Assembly (NCBI RefSeq): GCF_004122095.1
Contig: NZ_SAWZ01000002.1
Span: 248,001-312,000, forward strand
Direction: 5' to 3'
Length of the DNA: 64,000 nucleotides
DNA from: Pseudoxanthomonas composti
GTDB taxonomy: Bacteria > Pseudomonadota > Gammaproteobacteria > Xanthomonadales > Xanthomonadaceae
In this document: positions 51,212 to 59,462 of the stretch, one piece after another
Numbering within the stretch: position 1 is the stretch's first letter
How the letters are laid out: each line of letters opens with the position of its first letter
Translations under genes and position numbers: made by a program
The notes under the pieces: generated by a model
The model's input: only the letters and a program-made list of their open reading frames with translations
Database searches by the model: none
What the model was told of the DNA's origin: nothing

Positions 51212-52840
51212 ATGAAGTCACTGCGTCTGTCGTCTCTGCTCATGGCCAGCGGCTTGGTGCTGCTTGCGGGATTGGCCGCCTGTGACAAGAAACCCCCGCC
51301 CGCACCGCTGCAACCGGTGCGCGTGACCGGCAGGCCGCCCGTGGAATTGCCCGTGGAAGACAAGAAGCCAGAGCTGTCGCCTTTGTTCCGCGATATCGAG
51401 CGGCGCACGTTCCAGTTCTTCTGGGACACCAGCAACGAACTCAACGGCATGACACCGGACCGCTATCCCTCGCGGCCCTTCGCCAGCGTGGCGTCGGTGG
51501 GCTTTGCCTTGACCGCCTATCCGATCGGCATCGAGAACGGCTGGGTCAGCCGCACGCAGGCGGTGGACCGCACCCTGGCGACCCTGAAATTCCTGTATGG
51601 GCTCAAGCAGGGCAAGCAGGACAAGGGGACGGCCGGCTACAAGGGCTTCTATTACCACTTCCTGGATATGCAGACCGGCGAGCGCTACAACTCGTGGGTG
51701 GAGCTGTCCAGCGTGGATACCTCGCTGCTGCTGATGGGCGTGCTGTTCGCGCAGTCCTACTACGATGCCGACGAGCCGCGCGAGAAAGAGATCCGTGACC
51801 TGGCCGAGAAGATCTACCGCCGCGTGGACTGGAGCTTCCTGCAGGAGAACAAGCCGCTGATCTCGATGGGTTGGTTCCCGGAGAGCGGGGTCATCAAGCA
51901 CGACTGGAAGGGCTACAACGAGGGCATGCTGGTCTATCTGCTGGCGCTGGGTTCGCCCACCCACCCGGTGGACCCCGATGCCTGGCAGGTCTGGACCCGC
52001 ACCTACAACGATGTGTGGGGCGTGTTCCAGGACCAGGAGTACCTGGCCGGTGGGCCGATGTTCTGGCACCAGTACACGCATGTCTGGGTGGATTTCCGCG
52101 GCATCCAGGACGACTACATGCGCGAGCACGGCATGGATTACTTCGAGAATTCGCGCCGCGCCGCCTATGCCCATCGCCAGTACGCCATCAACAACCCGAT
52201 GAAGTGGAAGGACTACGGCGAGAACGTGTGGGGCCTGACCGCCTCGGACGGCCCGCAGAACACCACCCAGGAGTATCGCGGCGAGCAGCGGCAGTTCCGC
52301 CATTACTCGGCGCGCGGCGTGGGCCTGCGCGATGTCTTCGACGACGGCACCATCGCCCCGACCGCGGCCGTGGCCTCGCTGCCATTCGCGCCGGAGATCG
52401 TGATCCCGGCCACCGAGGAGATGCACAAGCGCTACGGCGACTACCTGTACTCCAGCTACGGCTTCCTGGATGCGTTCAACCCCAGCTTCACCTACGAGAT
52501 CCCGATCAAGACCGGCCGCATCGTGCCCGGCCATGGGTGGGTCGCCAGCGACTACATCGGCATCGACCAGGGGCCGATCCTCACGATGATCGCCAACTAC
52601 CGCAACGAGTTCGTGTGGAACGTGATGAAGAAGAACCCGCACATCCGCCAGGGCCTGGAGCGTGCCGGTTTCCGCGGTGGCTGGCTGGCGCCGGAGGGCG
52701 AGAAGCCCGATCCGGCCAGCACCATGGGCGACCCGGACGCGGCCACGGCGCGTGCGCTGGGCACGGCCGAGTCGCGCATCCCCAGCGACCCGCCGGCCGA
52801 CGCCGCCGAGTCGCCCTCGCGCCCGCAGCAGCCGGATTGA
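51212..52840 (+). CDS. GH144-like endo-beta-1,2-glucanase (glycoamylase-domain) lipoprotein
   Basis: A 542-residue lipoprotein (lipobox LAAC after LVLLAGLAAC) with the glycoamylase-like domain (PF10091) of glycoside hydrolase family 144, an (alpha/alpha)6 barrel fold whose characterised members cut beta-1,2-glucan. Blocks visible: RTFQFFWDTSNELNGMTPDR, SVASVGFALTAYPIGIENGW, SWVELSSVDTSLLLMGVLFA, KGYNEGMLVYLLALGSPTHP and SDYIGIDQGPILTMIANYRN. The C-terminal 60 residues are Pro/Ala-rich. It begins the operon with the ABC transporter genes (7-bp gap to the binding protein). Substrate specificity is inferred from family only. Confidence 0.85.
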   Translation: MKSLRLSSLLMASGLVLLAGLAACDKKPPPAPLQPVRVTGRPPVELPVEDKKPELSPLFRDIERRTFQFFWDTSNELNGMTPDRYPSRPFASVASVGFALTAYPIGIENGWVSRTQAVDRTLATLKFLYGLKQGKQDKGTAGYKGFYYHFLDMQTGERYNSWVELSSVDTSLLLMGVLFAQSYYDADEPREKEIRDLAEKIYRRVDWSFLQENKPLISMGWFPESGVIKHDWKGYNEGMLVYLLALGSPTHPVDPDAWQVWTRTYNDVWGVFQDQEYLAGGPMFWHQYTHVWVDFRGIQDDYMREHGMDYFENSRRAAYAHRQYAINNPMKWKDYGENVWGLTASDGPQNTTQEYRGEQRQFRHYSARGVGLRDVFDDGTIAPTAAVASLPFAPEIVIPATEEMHKRYGDYLYSSYGFLDAFNPSFTYEIPIKTGRIVPGHGWVASDYIGIDQGPILTMIANYRNEFVWNVMKKNPHIRQGLERAGFRGGWLAPEGEKPDPASTMGDPDAATARALGTAESRIPSDPPADAAESPSRPQQPD

Positions 52841-52847
52841 TCGACTG

Positions 52848-54170
52848 ATGCATGAGTTCGAAAAAAGGTCCAGGCGCGCCCTGCGGCTTGGACTGGTGGC
52901 GGTGCTGCTGGTCCTGATCGCAGGCTGCGGGGGCGGCGACAAGCGCAAGCAGGTGGTGTCGTTCTGGGCCATGGGGCGCGAGGCCGAGGTGGTGGGCGAG
53001 CTGCTGCCGGAGTTCGAACAGGCGCACCCGGACATCGAGATCCGCGTGCAGCAGATTCCCTGGACGGCCGCCCACGAGAAGCTGCTGACCGCCTTTGCCG
53101 CGGACGATCTTCCCGATGTCTGCCAGCTGGGCAATACCTGGCTGGCCGAGTTCGCCGCGCTCAAGTCGCTGGAGCCGCTGCGCTCGCGCATCGAGGCTTC
53201 CAGCGTCATCGACCAGGCCGATTACTTCCCGGGCATCTGGGACACCAACGTGGTGGACGGTCAGGTGGTGGGCGTGCCGTGGTACGTGGACACGCGGCTG
53301 CTGTTCTACCGCAAGGACCTGGTAGAGCAGGCCGGGGTGAAGCTGCCCATCCAGAGCTGGGCCGAGTGGGAGGCGGCCATGGCCAAGATCAAGGCCATGG
53401 TGGGCAAGGACCGTTTCGCCACGCTGATGCCGATCAACGAGTTCGAGCAGCAGCTCTCCTTTGGCCTGCAGACCGACGATCCGCTTCTGAAGGACCACGA
53501 CACCCGCGGCAACTTCTCCGCGCCGGGCTTTCGCAAGGCGCTGGGCTTCTACGCCAACATGTTCCAGCAGGGCTGGGCACCGGCGGTGTCTGAGACCCAG
53601 ATCTCCAATGTCTGGGACGAATTCTTCAACGGCTACTACGTGTTCTATGTCTCCGGTCCCTGGAACATCCGCGAGTTCCGCAAGGTGGCGCCTGCCAACC
53701 TCAAGGACGCCTGGGGCACCATGCCGCTGCCCGGTCCCAACGGCCCGGGCGCCGGGATCGCCGGCGGCACCAGCCTGGTGATCTTCCGCGACTCCGAGCA
53801 CAAGGAGGCGGCGTGGAAGTTCATCGAGTTCATGTCCCAGCCCAGGATCCAGGAGCGCTTCTACAGCATCATCGGCGACTTGCCGCCGCGGCGCAGCACC
53901 TGGCAGGCCGCCTCGCTGGCCAACGACCCACTGGCCCTGGCCTTCCGCGACCAGCTCGAGCGGGTCAAGCCGACGCCGAAGGTACTGGAGTGGGAGCGGA
54001 TCATGCAGGAGATGCGCCTGGAGACCGAGCGCGTGGTGCGTGGCGGCAAGCCGCAGGAGGCGGCCACCCGCGACCTGGATGCGCGCGTGGATGAGCTGCT
54101 GGAAAAGCGCCGATGGATCTATGCCCGCGACCACGCAGGGCAAGCGGCAGGTCAGGGGGCATCGCCATGA
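52848..54170 (+). CDS. sugar ABC transporter substrate-binding lipoprotein
   Basis: A 440-residue solute-binding protein of the UgpB/MalE cluster (family 1). The signal ends in lipobox IAGC (LVAVLLVLIAGC). Typical blocks: VVSFWAMGREAEVVGELLPEFEQAHP, WTAAHEKLLTAFAADDLPDVCQLGNTW and GVPWYVDTRLLFYRKDL, then GGTSLVIFRDSEHKEAAWKFIEFM. It should bind an oligosaccharide, probably a beta-1,2-gluco-oligomer given the neighbours. Its stop codon overlaps the permease start (ATGA). Confidence 0.9.
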   Translation: MHEFEKRSRRALRLGLVAVLLVLIAGCGGGDKRKQVVSFWAMGREAEVVGELLPEFEQAHPDIEIRVQQIPWTAAHEKLLTAFAADDLPDVCQLGNTWLAEFAALKSLEPLRSRIEASSVIDQADYFPGIWDTNVVDGQVVGVPWYVDTRLLFYRKDLVEQAGVKLPIQSWAEWEAAMAKIKAMVGKDRFATLMPINEFEQQLSFGLQTDDPLLKDHDTRGNFSAPGFRKALGFYANMFQQGWAPAVSETQISNVWDEFFNGYYVFYVSGPWNIREFRKVAPANLKDAWGTMPLPGPNGPGAGIAGGTSLVIFRDSEHKEAAWKFIEFMSQPRIQERFYSIIGDLPPRRSTWQAASLANDPLALAFRDQLERVKPTPKVLEWERIMQEMRLETERVVRGGKPQEAATRDLDARVDELLEKRRWIYARDHAGQAAGQGASP

Positions 54171-55051
54171 GTTCCAGGACTTCGCTGGCCGGCTGGATCT
54201 TCGCCGCGCCCTCGCTGCTGGTGCTGGGCGTGTTCTTCGGCCTGCCGGTGGCCTCGGCCCTGCTGCTGAGCGTGACCGACTTCGACCTGTACGCGCTATC
54301 CGATGTCTCCAACCTGCGCTTTGTGGCGCTGGACAACTACATCGAGCTGTTACAGACGCCGATGTTCTGGAAGTCGCTATGGAACACGACCTACTTCGTG
54401 ATCCTCGGCGTGCCGATGTCGCTGGCGCTGTCGCTGGGCGCGGCGATGCTGCTCAACGCGCCGGTGGCCCGTTTCAAGGGCTTGTTCCGCACCGCGCTGT
54501 TCGCCCCGGTGGTGACCACGGTGGTGGCCGTGGCGGTGATCTGGCGCTACCTGTTCAACACCCGCTACGGGCTGGTGAACTGGGGCCTGGGGCATCTGGG
54601 CATCGACCCGGTGGACTGGCTGGGCGACCCGCACTGGGCGATGCCCACCATCATGCTGTTCGCGGTGTGGAAGAACTTCGGCTACAACATGGTGATCTTC
54701 CTGGCGGGCCTGCAGGCGATCCCGCAGGATCTGTACGAGGCGGCGCGCATCGATGGCGCCAACCGCTGGAAGCAGTTCCTGCACATCACCCTGCCGATGC
54801 TGGGGCCGGTGTTGCTGGTGGTCGGCGTGATCACCGTGTCCGGCTACTTCCAGCTGTTCGCCGAGCCCTACGTGATGACGCGTGGCGATCCGCTGCAAAG
54901 CACGGTCAGCGTGCTGTACTTCATGTTCGAGGAAGGCTTCAAGTGGTGGAACCTGGGCCGGGCCTCGGCCGTGGCGTTCCTGCTGTTCCTCATCATCCTG
55001 GCGGTGACCTCGCTGATGCTGCGCTTCGGGCGCAAGCGGGACCTGGTATGA
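54167..55051 (+). CDS. sugar ABC transporter permease (MalF/UgpA type)
   Basis: A 294-residue six-helix inner-membrane permease. The EAA loop that docks the ATPase is EAARIDGANRWKQFLHITLP, near residue 197. It starts MSSRTSLAGWIFAAPSLLVL. It is translationally coupled to the binding protein at its 5' end, and its stop codon overlaps a 33-codon mini frame leading to the second permease. Confidence 0.9.
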   Translation: MSSRTSLAGWIFAAPSLLVLGVFFGLPVASALLLSVTDFDLYALSDVSNLRFVALDNYIELLQTPMFWKSLWNTTYFVILGVPMSLALSLGAAMLLNAPVARFKGLFRTALFAPVVTTVVAVAVIWRYLFNTRYGLVNWGLGHLGIDPVDWLGDPHWAMPTIMLFAVWKNFGYNMVIFLAGLQAIPQDLYEAARIDGANRWKQFLHITLPMLGPVLLVVGVITVSGYFQLFAEPYVMTRGDPLQSTVSVLYFMFEEGFKWWNLGRASAVAFLLFLIILAVTSLMLRFGRKRDLV

Positions 55052-55149
55052 GCGTTCACCCGATGGCCCGGCGTGGCCACACGTCGGCGCGGGCCAGCTT
55101 TATGGAGCGGGCCTACGGCCGAGCCTTTGCAGAGGAGAGGATGTCTTGA
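55048..55149 (+). CDS. 33-codon mini-ORF bridging two permease genes
   Basis: ATG 55048 overlaps the stop codon of the first permease (ATGA) and its TGA (55147-55149) overlaps the TTG start of the second permease (55146-55148). Encoded product starts MSVHPMARRGHTSARASFME. The layout would let ribosomes relay from one permease to the next. The peptide itself shows no domain; the frame may be selected for coupling rather than for product. Confidence 0.35.
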   Translation: MSVHPMARRGHTSARASFMERAYGRAFAEERMS

Positions 55150-55982
55150 GTCGCGAAGTCGGAGGCACGCGCTGGAATGCGGTGCTGGTCAATGGCGGCC
55201 TGCTGGTGCTGGCCATCCTCGCCCTGGGGCCGCTGCTGTGGATGGTGTCGGTGTCCTTCATGCCCAGCGGCGAGGCCAGCCATTACCCGCCGCCGCTGAC
55301 GCCCTCGCGCATCACGCTGGAGAACTACCACACGCTGTTCGGGCGCACCGGCATGGGCGGCAACTTCGTCAACAGCCTGATCGTATCGGTGTCCATCACC
55401 CTGGGCTCGCTGCTGATCAACACCATGGCCGGCTACGCCTTCGCCAAGCTGCGCTTCGCCGGGCGCGAACGCATCTTCCAGATCCTGCTGGCGGCGCTGG
55501 TGATCCCGGCGCAGGTGGCGATGCTGCCGCTGTTCCTGCTGATGAAGCAGCTCGGCCTGGTCAACAGCTTCGCCGGCGTGGTCATTCCCACGCTGGCCAC
55601 GGTGTTCGGCATCTTCCTGGTGCGGCAGTACGCGCGCAGCATCCCCGACGAACTGCTGGAAGCGGCGCGCATCGATGGCGCAGGCGAGCTGCGGATCTTC
55701 TTCCAGATCGTGCTGCCCATGCTCAAGCCGGTGCTGGTGACCCTGACCATCTTCACCTTCATGGCCGCCTGGAACGACTTCATGTGGCCGCTGATCGTGC
55801 TGACCGACCAGGCGCACTACACCTTGCCGGTCGCGCTGGCCACGCTCTCGCGCGAGCACGTCATGGACGTGGAAATGATGATGGCCGGCGCCGTGGTCAC
55901 GGTGGTGCCGGTGCTGCTGCTGTTCCTGGCCTTGCAGCGCTACTACATCCAGGGCCTGCTGTTGGGCAGCGTCAAGGGATGA
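55146..55982 (+). CDS. sugar ABC transporter permease (MalG/UgpE type)
   Basis: A 278-residue permease. The start is TTG at 55146; AGGAGAGG (55132-55139) lies 6 bases upstream and no ATG is available in frame near the family N-terminus (LSREVGGTRWNAVLVNGGLLV). The EAA loop is EAARIDGAGELRIFFQIVLP. Together with the MalF-type permease and the binding protein it makes an importer, but no ATP-binding subunit gene is present in the operon; a shared MsiK/UgpC-like ATPase encoded elsewhere must be used. Confidence 0.9.
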   Translation: MSREVGGTRWNAVLVNGGLLVLAILALGPLLWMVSVSFMPSGEASHYPPPLTPSRITLENYHTLFGRTGMGGNFVNSLIVSVSITLGSLLINTMAGYAFAKLRFAGRERIFQILLAALVIPAQVAMLPLFLLMKQLGLVNSFAGVVIPTLATVFGIFLVRQYARSIPDELLEAARIDGAGELRIFFQIVLPMLKPVLVTLTIFTFMAAWNDFMWPLIVLTDQAHYTLPVALATLSREHVMDVEMMMAGAVVTVVPVLLLFLALQRYYIQGLLLGSVKG

Positions 55983-56393
55983 GCATGCCGGGCGCCATGC
56001 AGGACTGCGGTCGGCCCGCAAGCGGCAGCGCGCCGCTGCGCACCGCGGCCGATGGGCCACCCGCGATTCCGAGCGGACCAGGCGCCTGAGTCATGTTGGG
56101 AGGACATGGACCCGGGCGCCGGAAACGCGCCCGGGGAACGTGTCGTCCTGCTGCCATTCATTGGAACCGATTTCATCGCGCGGATGCGTGGATGTCTCCA
56201 CGCGCATGTCTGCCGCTGCGCTCGCGCAGCATCTCTGGCGTGCGGCTGGCCCTTGCCGGCGCACACCGACTCATCGGCCCCTTGGGCGATGAGGTTGTAG
56301 GGCGGGGCGCCCGTTTGCGCCCCATCGTCGTGCGCACGGCCGATCTGGCCGCGTGCGCGTTGCTGTACTCATAACTCAGGAGAGAAGGACGCA
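55983..56393. other. 411-bp region before third TBDR
   Basis: No supported gene. It holds a GC-rich hairpin (56111-56135) and the leader of the third TBDR. I found no copy of the TGnAACCGnTTnCA operator here. Confidence 0.5.
56111..56135. terminator. GC-rich hairpin after permease operon
   Basis: CCCGGGCG and CGCCCGGG form an 8-bp stem with a 9-base loop. There is no T-tract, so it is a weak terminator candidate for the transporter operon or a leader structure of the third TBDR. Confidence 0.35.
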
Positions 56394-59375
56394 ATGTCCA
56401 GTCCCACCATGCCCCATCCATTTCGCCATCCCCGCCGCAGCCTGCTGACCTGCGCACTCGCCAGTTGCCTGATGCTGGGCGCTGGCGTGGCATCGGCGCA
56501 GTCGACCAGCGCCACCCTGCGTGGGCAGGTCGCCGGTGCCGGTACCGACACCACGGTCACCGCGACCAACGCCAACTCCGGCTTCAGCAGGACCGTCAAG
56601 GCCGACGCCAACGGCAACTACACCGTGGCCGGCCTGCCACCGGGCACCTACAAGGTGGACGTGGTGGCCAACGGCGCGGCCAGCAGCCAGAACGTCACCC
56701 TGGCCGTGGGCCAGAACGCCACGCTCAATGTCGATGGCGGCGGCGGCGCGGTCACCCCCGCCGGCGATGCGCAGAACCTGGATGCGGTGCAGGTCACCGC
56801 CGCGCCGACCGCTTTGATCGAGACCCGCACCTCGGAGAACTCGGTCTACATCACCACCAAGCAGATCGATGCGCTGCCGCGGGCGACCCGCAACTTCCTG
56901 GAGATCGCCGACACCGTGCCTGGCGTGCAGTTCCAGCGCGACGGCAACGGCAACACCCAGCTGCGTTCAGGCGCCACCAGCGCCAACGGCACCAACGTCT
57001 ACATCGACGGCGTCAGCCAGAAGAACTACGTGCTCACCGGTGGCGTCAGCGGCCAGGACAACAGCCGCGGCAACCCGTTCCCGCAGTCGGCGGTGGGCGA
57101 GTACAAGGTCATCAGCTCCAACTACAAGGCCGAGTTCGACCAGCTCAGCAGCGCGGCCATCGTGGCGGCGACCAAGTCGGGCACCAATGATTTCCACGGC
57201 AGCTTCTTCTGGGACTACAGCAACGACGACTGGCGCGCGATCTCCCCGCAGGAGCGTCGCGACGGCCAGAAGGCCGACTTCAAGGAGGAGCAGTACGGCG
57301 CCACCTTCAGCGGCCCGATCCTCAAGGACCGCGCGCACTTCTTCATCGCCTACGAGGCCAAGGAATACGCCACGCCGCTGATCGTGCAGCCGGGCTCGGT
57401 GTATGCCGGCCGTGCCGACGAGCTGCCGGAAAACTTGCGCGCCGGGCTGGGCTCGGTGACCACGCCGTTCAAGGAGGACCTGTACTTCGGCAAGATCGAC
57501 TGGGCGGTGGGCGAAAACCACCTGTTCGAGCTGACCGGCAAGTACCGCAAGGAGGACGAGGTCAGCGGCATCGGCGACCAGACCCTGTACGAGGCCGGCA
57601 GCCTCAACGGCCAGGAGGAAAAGCGCGCGGACCTGCGCTGGCAGTACACCGGCAACGGCTTCCTCAACGACGCGCACATCACCTACGAGAGCGCGTTCTG
57701 GAATCAGACGCCGATGAACGATGGCATCGGCTACGTGCTGTCCTTCTGGCCGCAGAACGGCGATGAGGCCACCGTGCTCAACGCCGGCGCCGGCGGCAGC
57801 TACCAGCGCAAGGGCCAGGAGGGCTGGTCCATCCAGGACGACCTGACCCTGGACGGCATCGAATGGGCGGGTAGCCACACCTTCAAGATGGGCGTGAAGT
57901 TCAAGGACATCGAGCTCAACTCGATCCAGTACAACCCCTACAACCCGCAGTTCTACTACAACATCCAGACCAGCACGGCCGTGCCGTATCGCGTGCGCTA
58001 CGGCGAGGCGATCGGCAGCGCCGGCGGCTCGGTGATCTCCAAGAACAAGCAGTACGGCATCTACCTGCAGGACGACTGGGAGGTCAACGACAAGCTGACC
58101 CTGAACCTGGGCGTGCGCTACGACTACGAGGAAACGCCCTCGTTCCTGAACTTCCAGACGCCTGCGGACGTGGCCAACGCGCTGCGCAGCTGGGGCAATC
58201 TGGACAACGCCAACTACGACATCGAGAACTACATCAGCAACGGCCGCAACCGCAAGGCCTTCAAGGATGCGATCCAGCCGCGCCTGGGCTTCTCCTACGA
58301 CCTGCAGGGCAACGAGGAACACGTCGTCTACGGCGGTGCCGGGCGCGCCTACGACCGCAACATCTTCGACTACCTGGCGCTGGAGCAGCTCAACAACAGC
58401 TTCGTCTCCTACAACTACTACTTCTCCTCGCCGGAGAACGGCGCCTGCCGCACCCAGGGCACCAATTGCACCGCCTGGGACCCGGCGTACTTCGATCCGG
58501 CCAACCTGCAGGGCCTGGGCACGGCGGAGAACTCCGGCCGCGAGATCTACCTGATCGACAACAACATCAAGACGCCTTACTCGGATCAGTTCAGCATCGG
58601 CATGCGCAACCTGGTGAGCTTCTGGGGGCAGGACTGGTTCACCGACGTCACCCTCTCGCGGGTGGAGAGCAAGGACGGCTTCGCGTTCCTGCGTGGCAAC
58701 CGGCGCGAGGACGGTTCGTTCTTCATCCCGGGCACCACCTCCACCGTGCCGGTGGACTACACCCCGCCCGGATACGGCAGCGTGATCCTGGGCACCAATG
58801 GCCTGGAGACGCGCAACAACTCGCTGGCCATGCGCATCGAGAAGCCCTACACCGAGCAGAGCGGCTGGGGCATGACGGTGTCCTACACCTACTCTGATGC
58901 CGAGGAGAACCGCCAGTTCGGCGAGCACTACTCGCTGGACCAGGAGACGATCGCCGGCTACGGCTGGCGCGAGGCGGCGGGTATCGCCAAGAACCGCCTG
59001 GTGGCGACCGGCATCTACGACCTGCCGGGGGGCATGACGCTGTCGGGCAAGCTGTCGCTGGCCTCGCAGCTGCCGTTCTACGGGCGCGACTGCACCGCGG
59101 GCAACGACGACTGCCAGATCATTCAGTACAAGCCGGACCGCAGCATCGGCTTCAAGCAGTTCGACCTGGCGCTGAGCAAGGACTGGGATACCGGGTCCGA
59201 TGTGAAGCTCAATGTCCGCGCCGACGTGTTGAACGTCTTCAACTGGACCAACTACGGTGGTTACATCACCGAGACCGGGACGGCGCTGGACCCCAACCTG
59301 TCCTTCGGCAACACCAACTACGTGCTGGCCGGCCCGATGCGGACCTTCCGCGTGCAGTTCGGGTTGAACTGGTAA
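56394..59375 (+). CDS. TonB-dependent receptor, Oar-like, paralog 3
   Basis: A 993-residue TBDR with signal peptide (LLTCALASCLMLGAGVASAQ), N-terminal carboxypeptidase-like domain (STSATLRGQVAGAGTDTTVTA, NYTVAGLPPGTYKVDVV), plug (TKQIDALPRATRNFLEIADTVPGV) and barrel ending RTFRVQFGLNW. NPFPQ starts at residue 227, followed by SAVGEYKVISSNYKAEF. GAAGGA precedes ATG 56394. A terminator hairpin separates it from the next gene. Ligand is probably another size class of the same or a related glycan. Confidence 0.92.
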   Translation: MSSPTMPHPFRHPRRSLLTCALASCLMLGAGVASAQSTSATLRGQVAGAGTDTTVTATNANSGFSRTVKADANGNYTVAGLPPGTYKVDVVANGAASSQNVTLAVGQNATLNVDGGGGAVTPAGDAQNLDAVQVTAAPTALIETRTSENSVYITTKQIDALPRATRNFLEIADTVPGVQFQRDGNGNTQLRSGATSANGTNVYIDGVSQKNYVLTGGVSGQDNSRGNPFPQSAVGEYKVISSNYKAEFDQLSSAAIVAATKSGTNDFHGSFFWDYSNDDWRAISPQERRDGQKADFKEEQYGATFSGPILKDRAHFFIAYEAKEYATPLIVQPGSVYAGRADELPENLRAGLGSVTTPFKEDLYFGKIDWAVGENHLFELTGKYRKEDEVSGIGDQTLYEAGSLNGQEEKRADLRWQYTGNGFLNDAHITYESAFWNQTPMNDGIGYVLSFWPQNGDEATVLNAGAGGSYQRKGQEGWSIQDDLTLDGIEWAGSHTFKMGVKFKDIELNSIQYNPYNPQFYYNIQTSTAVPYRVRYGEAIGSAGGSVISKNKQYGIYLQDDWEVNDKLTLNLGVRYDYEETPSFLNFQTPADVANALRSWGNLDNANYDIENYISNGRNRKAFKDAIQPRLGFSYDLQGNEEHVVYGGAGRAYDRNIFDYLALEQLNNSFVSYNYYFSSPENGACRTQGTNCTAWDPAYFDPANLQGLGTAENSGREIYLIDNNIKTPYSDQFSIGMRNLVSFWGQDWFTDVTLSRVESKDGFAFLRGNRREDGSFFIPGTTSTVPVDYTPPGYGSVILGTNGLETRNNSLAMRIEKPYTEQSGWGMTVSYTYSDAEENRQFGEHYSLDQETIAGYGWREAAGIAKNRLVATGIYDLPGGMTLSGKLSLASQLPFYGRDCTAGNDDCQIIQYKPDRSIGFKQFDLALSKDWDTGSDVKLNVRADVLNVFNWTNYGGYITETGTALDPNLSFGNTNYVLAGPMRTFRVQFGLNW

Positions 59376-59415
59376 CAGCGGGGCCATGGCGCAGCGCGCC
59401 ATAAGCGATACGATT

Positions 59416-59439
59416 TCCGGCCGCCGCCTGGCGGCCGGA
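59416..59439 (+). terminator. terminator after third TBDR
   Basis: TCCGGCCGCC and GGCGGCCGGA form a 10-bp stem with tetraloop GCCT, followed by TTCCC. It lies between the TBDR stop and the start of the barrel-enzyme gene. Confidence 0.6.
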
Positions 59440-59462
59440 TTCCCATCAACGGCAAGGTGACG

